Program-made: the position numbers and the translations under genes | From: Treponema sp. UBA6988 | Lineage (GTDB): Bacteria > Spirochaetota > Spirochaetia > Treponematales > Treponemataceae | Direction: 5' to 3' | NCBI GenBank assembly: GCA_002448445.1 | Contig: DJYC01000112.1 | Coordinates: 54,550-118,549, forward strand | DNA: 64,000 nucleotides | The notes under the pieces: model-generated | Told to the model about the DNA's origin: nothing | Databases searched by the model: none | The model's input: only the letters and a program-made list of their open reading frames with translations | In this document: positions 61,662 through 64,000 of the stretch, piece after piece | Position numbering within the stretch: the first letter of the stretch is position 1 | How the letters are laid out: each line of letters begins with the position of its first letter

Positions 61662-62318
61662 CTAGACAATCTTTTCAAAAAAGAAGGCAGTCAGCAAATC
61701 CAATTCCTTGAGCACGGTAGAAGTCTCCGGCAGAGCAAAAAGTTCCCCCTCACCGGAAGCAGGATTTTGCATGACAAGAATTTTTCTCTCCACAAGATAT
61801 TCGCACAAAAGGCTCTGAACTCCTTCCGAATACCTCTTTGCCAGTTCTACGGCAGAGTTTTTTGAAAGGGTTGCAAGCTTCTGCTCCTCAACCAAAAGCT
61901 CAAGAATCTGCTCCACCTGTGAGCAAAGCTTGGTCAAGGATTCCTTGGCAACTGCAGCAGCCTTTGCCGAAAAGAATTTCTGAGTGTGTACAAACGTATA
62001 AACCTGAAAAAGCGGCTCCTGGGTGTGCATTTTAAAAAAACTGCGTGCAATCCCCTTGAATACAGACACAGCCGGATACTTTTGCACCAGCTCCTTAATG
62101 TTGTGCGGCAGAAAAGAGACTGCCCGCATATAGTCAGCACAGAAGTCCGTAGTCTTGGCAACAATGTCATCTCGACCGTTAAAATGATTGTAAAGTGAAG
62201 CTTTTTTTACGCCAAGCAAACCTGCAATATCGGAAAGGCTAGCAGCCCCCGCCGAATAGGTAAAAGAGGCATTCAGCATGGCCATTATAATTGATTCCTT
62301 AGAAAGCTTTTTTTCCAT
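61662..62318 (-). CDS. TetR-family transcriptional regulator
   Basis: 218 residues. The N-terminal helix-turn-helix reads SLSDIAGLLGVKKASLYNHF. The C-terminal ligand domain has no known signature. An inverted repeat lies 8 nt upstream of the ATG, fitting autoregulation. The target may be its own gene or the divergent lipoprotein gene at 62501. Confidence 0.88.
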   Translation of the reverse strand: MEKKLSKESIIMAMLNASFTYSAGAASLSDIAGLLGVKKASLYNHFNGRDDIVAKTTDFCADYMRAVSFLPHNIKELVQKYPAVSVFKGIARSFFKMHTQEPLFQVYTFVHTQKFFSAKAAAVAKESLTKLCSQVEQILELLVEEQKLATLSKNSAVELAKRYSEGVQSLLCEYLVERKILVMQNPASGEGELFALPETSTVLKELDLLTAFFFEKIV

Positions 62319-62325
62319 AATTTGC

Positions 62326-62339
62326 CTAACACCCGTTAG
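62326..62339. promoter_or_regulatory. Palindromic operator next to the TetR gene
   Basis: CTAAC-ACCC-GTTAG, a perfect 5-bp inverted repeat with a 4-nt spacer, 8 nt before the TetR start. Likely the TetR binding site. Confidence 0.5.
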
Positions 62340-62398
62340 TCTAGTATATAGTAAACATTTTCATCTGTCCAGACAGTAATTTCGATATCATAGTAACC

Positions 62399-62425
62399 TT
62401 TACAAAACAAACTAGTTACTATAAT
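62399..62425 (+). promoter_or_regulatory. Possible promoter of the 265-residue lipoprotein gene
   Basis: TTTACA (62399-62404), 15 nt, TATAAT (62420-62425). The spacer is short; a second -10-like TATATA follows. Confidence 0.4.
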
Positions 62426-62500
62426 ATATAGCCAGTTACAAAACAGATAACTTCGCAACCGGCTAAGCAAAAAGCCCATTAAGTATGGAGAACAAAAAAA

Positions 62501-63298
62501 ATGAAGCATTCTATTTTATTATCAGCAGCTGCATTGGCACTTGCAGCCACATTCATTTCCTGCGCCAGCTCAAAAAAAGTCGAAGCTGACTCCTACGGAG
62601 AGGAAAAAGAAGAGCAGGTAACTGCAATTTCCATAAACAATCCTCAAAAGAAACTTGACGGTGACCACTACAGCCCGGAAAAGCTATCCGGAAACGACCG
62701 CTCATTTGGCGAGAAACTCTTCAACTTGAACAAATACACAAAAATTGAAAACTTCTCCCTTTATGCTAAGCCGGTCTTGGGTGGCCTTGGTACGCGCAAA
62801 GGCGTCCTTATCTACAGAGAGGGCACGGACATAGCAGGCTTTGAATGCTATTACGACTCATGCGCATATGCAGTCCAGTTTGCAACAGCAGAACGCAAAG
62901 CTTTGATAAAGGCATTTGAGCAGTACCAGAAGGATTTTGACGAAAAAAAACTTGACCGCAAGAACAGCAAAAGCCGTCAGGCATACGGATTTGTCGGCGG
63001 ATATGAAGACTTCGGCAACATTTCTGCATCAATGCAGTACTACTGCAAACCAAAAGTCTACTTTGGATACAACTTCGTCAGCGGCAACCCCTATTTCTGC
63101 ATCTACGTAAAGAAAGCAGAAAATTTGGCTGTTGACCAAAAGAAGGAAGGCGGATTCAAGGAAACTGTTGACCAGTCCTACTACTTTACAAAAGCCCAGG
63201 CAAAGGTACTTTGTGACTTCCTTTCAGAAGAAAACATAAATTCTCTCCGCGAAGGTACCACCGTTCCCCCAGAACTTCAGGAAAGCGACACATATTAA
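62501..63298 (+). CDS. Uncharacterised lipoprotein divergent from the TetR gene
   Basis: 265 residues. The signal peptide ends in a lipobox (FISC, then ASSKK). The mature protein has a Glu/Lys-rich N-terminal spacer and a mixed alpha/beta domain with several Tyr-rich strands (YYDSCAYAVQF; SMQYYCKPKVYFGYN). No named family. SD GGAG. Confidence 0.75.
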   Translation: MKHSILLSAAALALAATFISCASSKKVEADSYGEEKEEQVTAISINNPQKKLDGDHYSPEKLSGNDRSFGEKLFNLNKYTKIENFSLYAKPVLGGLGTRKGVLIYREGTDIAGFECYYDSCAYAVQFATAERKALIKAFEQYQKDFDEKKLDRKNSKSRQAYGFVGGYEDFGNISASMQYYCKPKVYFGYNFVSGNPYFCIYVKKAENLAVDQKKEGGFKETVDQSYYFTKAQAKVLCDFLSEENINSLREGTTVPPELQESDTY

Positions 63299-63375
63299 CT
63301 TCCATTTGGACGGTGCATAAAGGCGCTCTACCATCCATTCCTTGGCTAAATTCCGGCCTCCGCCCCTTTGCGCCA

Positions 63376-63460
63376 CGGGCTTTCCGGGGTTCCGTGGGGC
63401 CCTGCCCACTCCATTGCCGGGGGCAACGGGCTTCCGCCCGCCCCTCCAATCCCGCGTAGG
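63376..63460 (-). repeat. Cloverleaf repeat, copy J
   Basis: Same arms as copy E. The surrounding block of about 200 nt (63306-63515) matches 28464-28665 with scattered differences. Confidence 0.78.
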
Positions 63461-63539
63461 CTCATGCCCTCCCAGCGCAGCGTCAAGCAGGCTCTCTAAG
63501 GCCGATGCTTCTTTGCAAACAAACTCGTCTGCCGCAACA

Positions 63540-63750
63540 CGGTCACTGAGCCTGTCGAAGTGCCGACATCTCTTTGCATACATGCCCCCTACGACTGGCT
63601 CAGGGAGAGGATTGTTTGTGGTGGCAAAAAAAACACCTCCCCAACGAAGAACCGCCATCCAAGCCGTCATCCCGAACTTGATTCGGGATCTGTAGAACAT
63701 TTTGCCACAACTTCTACAGACCCTGAATCAAGTTCAGGGTGACGGATTCT
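63540..63750. repeat. Cluster of short dispersed repeats before the second porin leader
   Basis: Two GGCTCAGGG-type words (63545, 63588) and an inverted pair built on GTCATCCCGAACTTGATTCG and CAAGTTCAGGGTGAC. Comparable to the cluster at 31560-31970 after the porin-like gene. Nothing coding is seen. Confidence 0.55.
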
Positions 63751-63767
63751 TTGTGGTAGCAAAAAAA

Positions 63768-64000
63768 CACCTATTATTAATTCTGCTATATGACAGTATT
63801 GTAAGTCTGTAACTTGTTGCAATACAGATATTTACCTAGGGTGGTCAAAAATATAACAAAAAATTATTTTTGGCGGAAAATTTTATTGTAATAGTCTTAA
63901 ATTCTGACACTCGGAAAAATGTTAAATTTACCAACAAAATGTTACTTTTTAAATATTTTGGGTCATTTTTACCCACTTTTCTTCAATACTACTTACAGAA
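63768..64000 (+). repeat. 233-nt porin leader, copy 2 (reaches the window end)
   Basis: 97% identical to 29885-30117 and collinear. The window ends at the base where, in copy 1, the porin reading frame begins. A second porin-like gene or cassette is expected just outside. Confidence 0.85.

Overview
The window looks like chromosomal DNA of a host-associated spirochaete, most likely a gut or rumen Treponema. The basis is indirect: many small lipoproteins with spirochaete-style lipoboxes, outer-membrane proteins ending in Phe, an XPB-type helicase with its partner protein, a class III anaerobic ribonucleotide reductase, a GH1 beta-glucosidase, and dense dispersed repeats between ordinary housekeeping genes. 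No phage, plasmid or CRISPR locus was seen.

Layout. 1-8.8 kb: a YfcE-like phosphodiesterase, then a tight operon of a stand-alone JetD-like protein, an M15 peptidase, a uridine-kinase-like protein and a DUF3899 protein; a MATE transporter, a flavodoxin-like reductase, a chagasin-like lipoprotein and a beta-glucosidase. 8.8-9.6 kb: tRNA-Ala(GGC), followed by a tandem array that repeats the tRNA 3' end and its terminator. 9.9-25.4 kb: DUF456, the XPB helicase pair, pncB, an M18 aminopeptidase, an ABC-2 exporter, a lipoprotein and nrdD. 25.4-35.8 kb: repeat-rich DNA with a MATE transporter, a diguanylate cyclase, an Rpn-type nuclease, a porin-like gene with an odd 5' end, a B12-binding-type radical SAM protein and a lytic transglycosylase. 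36.0-42.1 kb: a divergent nitrogenase-like locus. 42.1-45.5 kb: hypothetical-proA-proB-prsW operon. 45.5-53.7 kb: repeats, a toxin-antitoxin remnant, a hybrid histidine kinase, a GNAT protein, glmS and a degenerate HD-GYP protein. 53.7-59.8 kb: a seven-gene membrane redox-like operon. 59.9-64 kb: a U32-like protein, exonuclease III, a TetR regulator, a lipoprotein, then repeats and a second copy of the porin leader cut by the window end.

Four things stand out. (1) NifD-like and NifK-like subunits with all six expected P-cluster cysteines lie on the two arms of a divergent locus with a complete polar-amino-acid ABC transporter and a RibD/DHFR-type reductase. No NifH is present and the cofactor histidine is missing. 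The locus suggests a nitrogenase-like reductase acting on an imported amino-acid-like, perhaps sulfur-containing, compound. (2) At least ten dispersed copies of a repeat of about 75-85 nt fold into the same cloverleaf, with compensatory base changes in every stem. (3) About fourteen genes have a sigma70-type -10 box ending 6-11 nt before the start codon, so leaderless or nearly leaderless mRNA appears common for first genes, while distal genes carry Shine-Dalgarno sites. (4) The 53.7-59.8 kb operon joins a NapH/NosR-like iron-sulfur membrane protein, a DsbD/UreH-like membrane protein, a DOMON-like secreted protein, a BamA-like barrel and a LytTR/DUF3021 pair.
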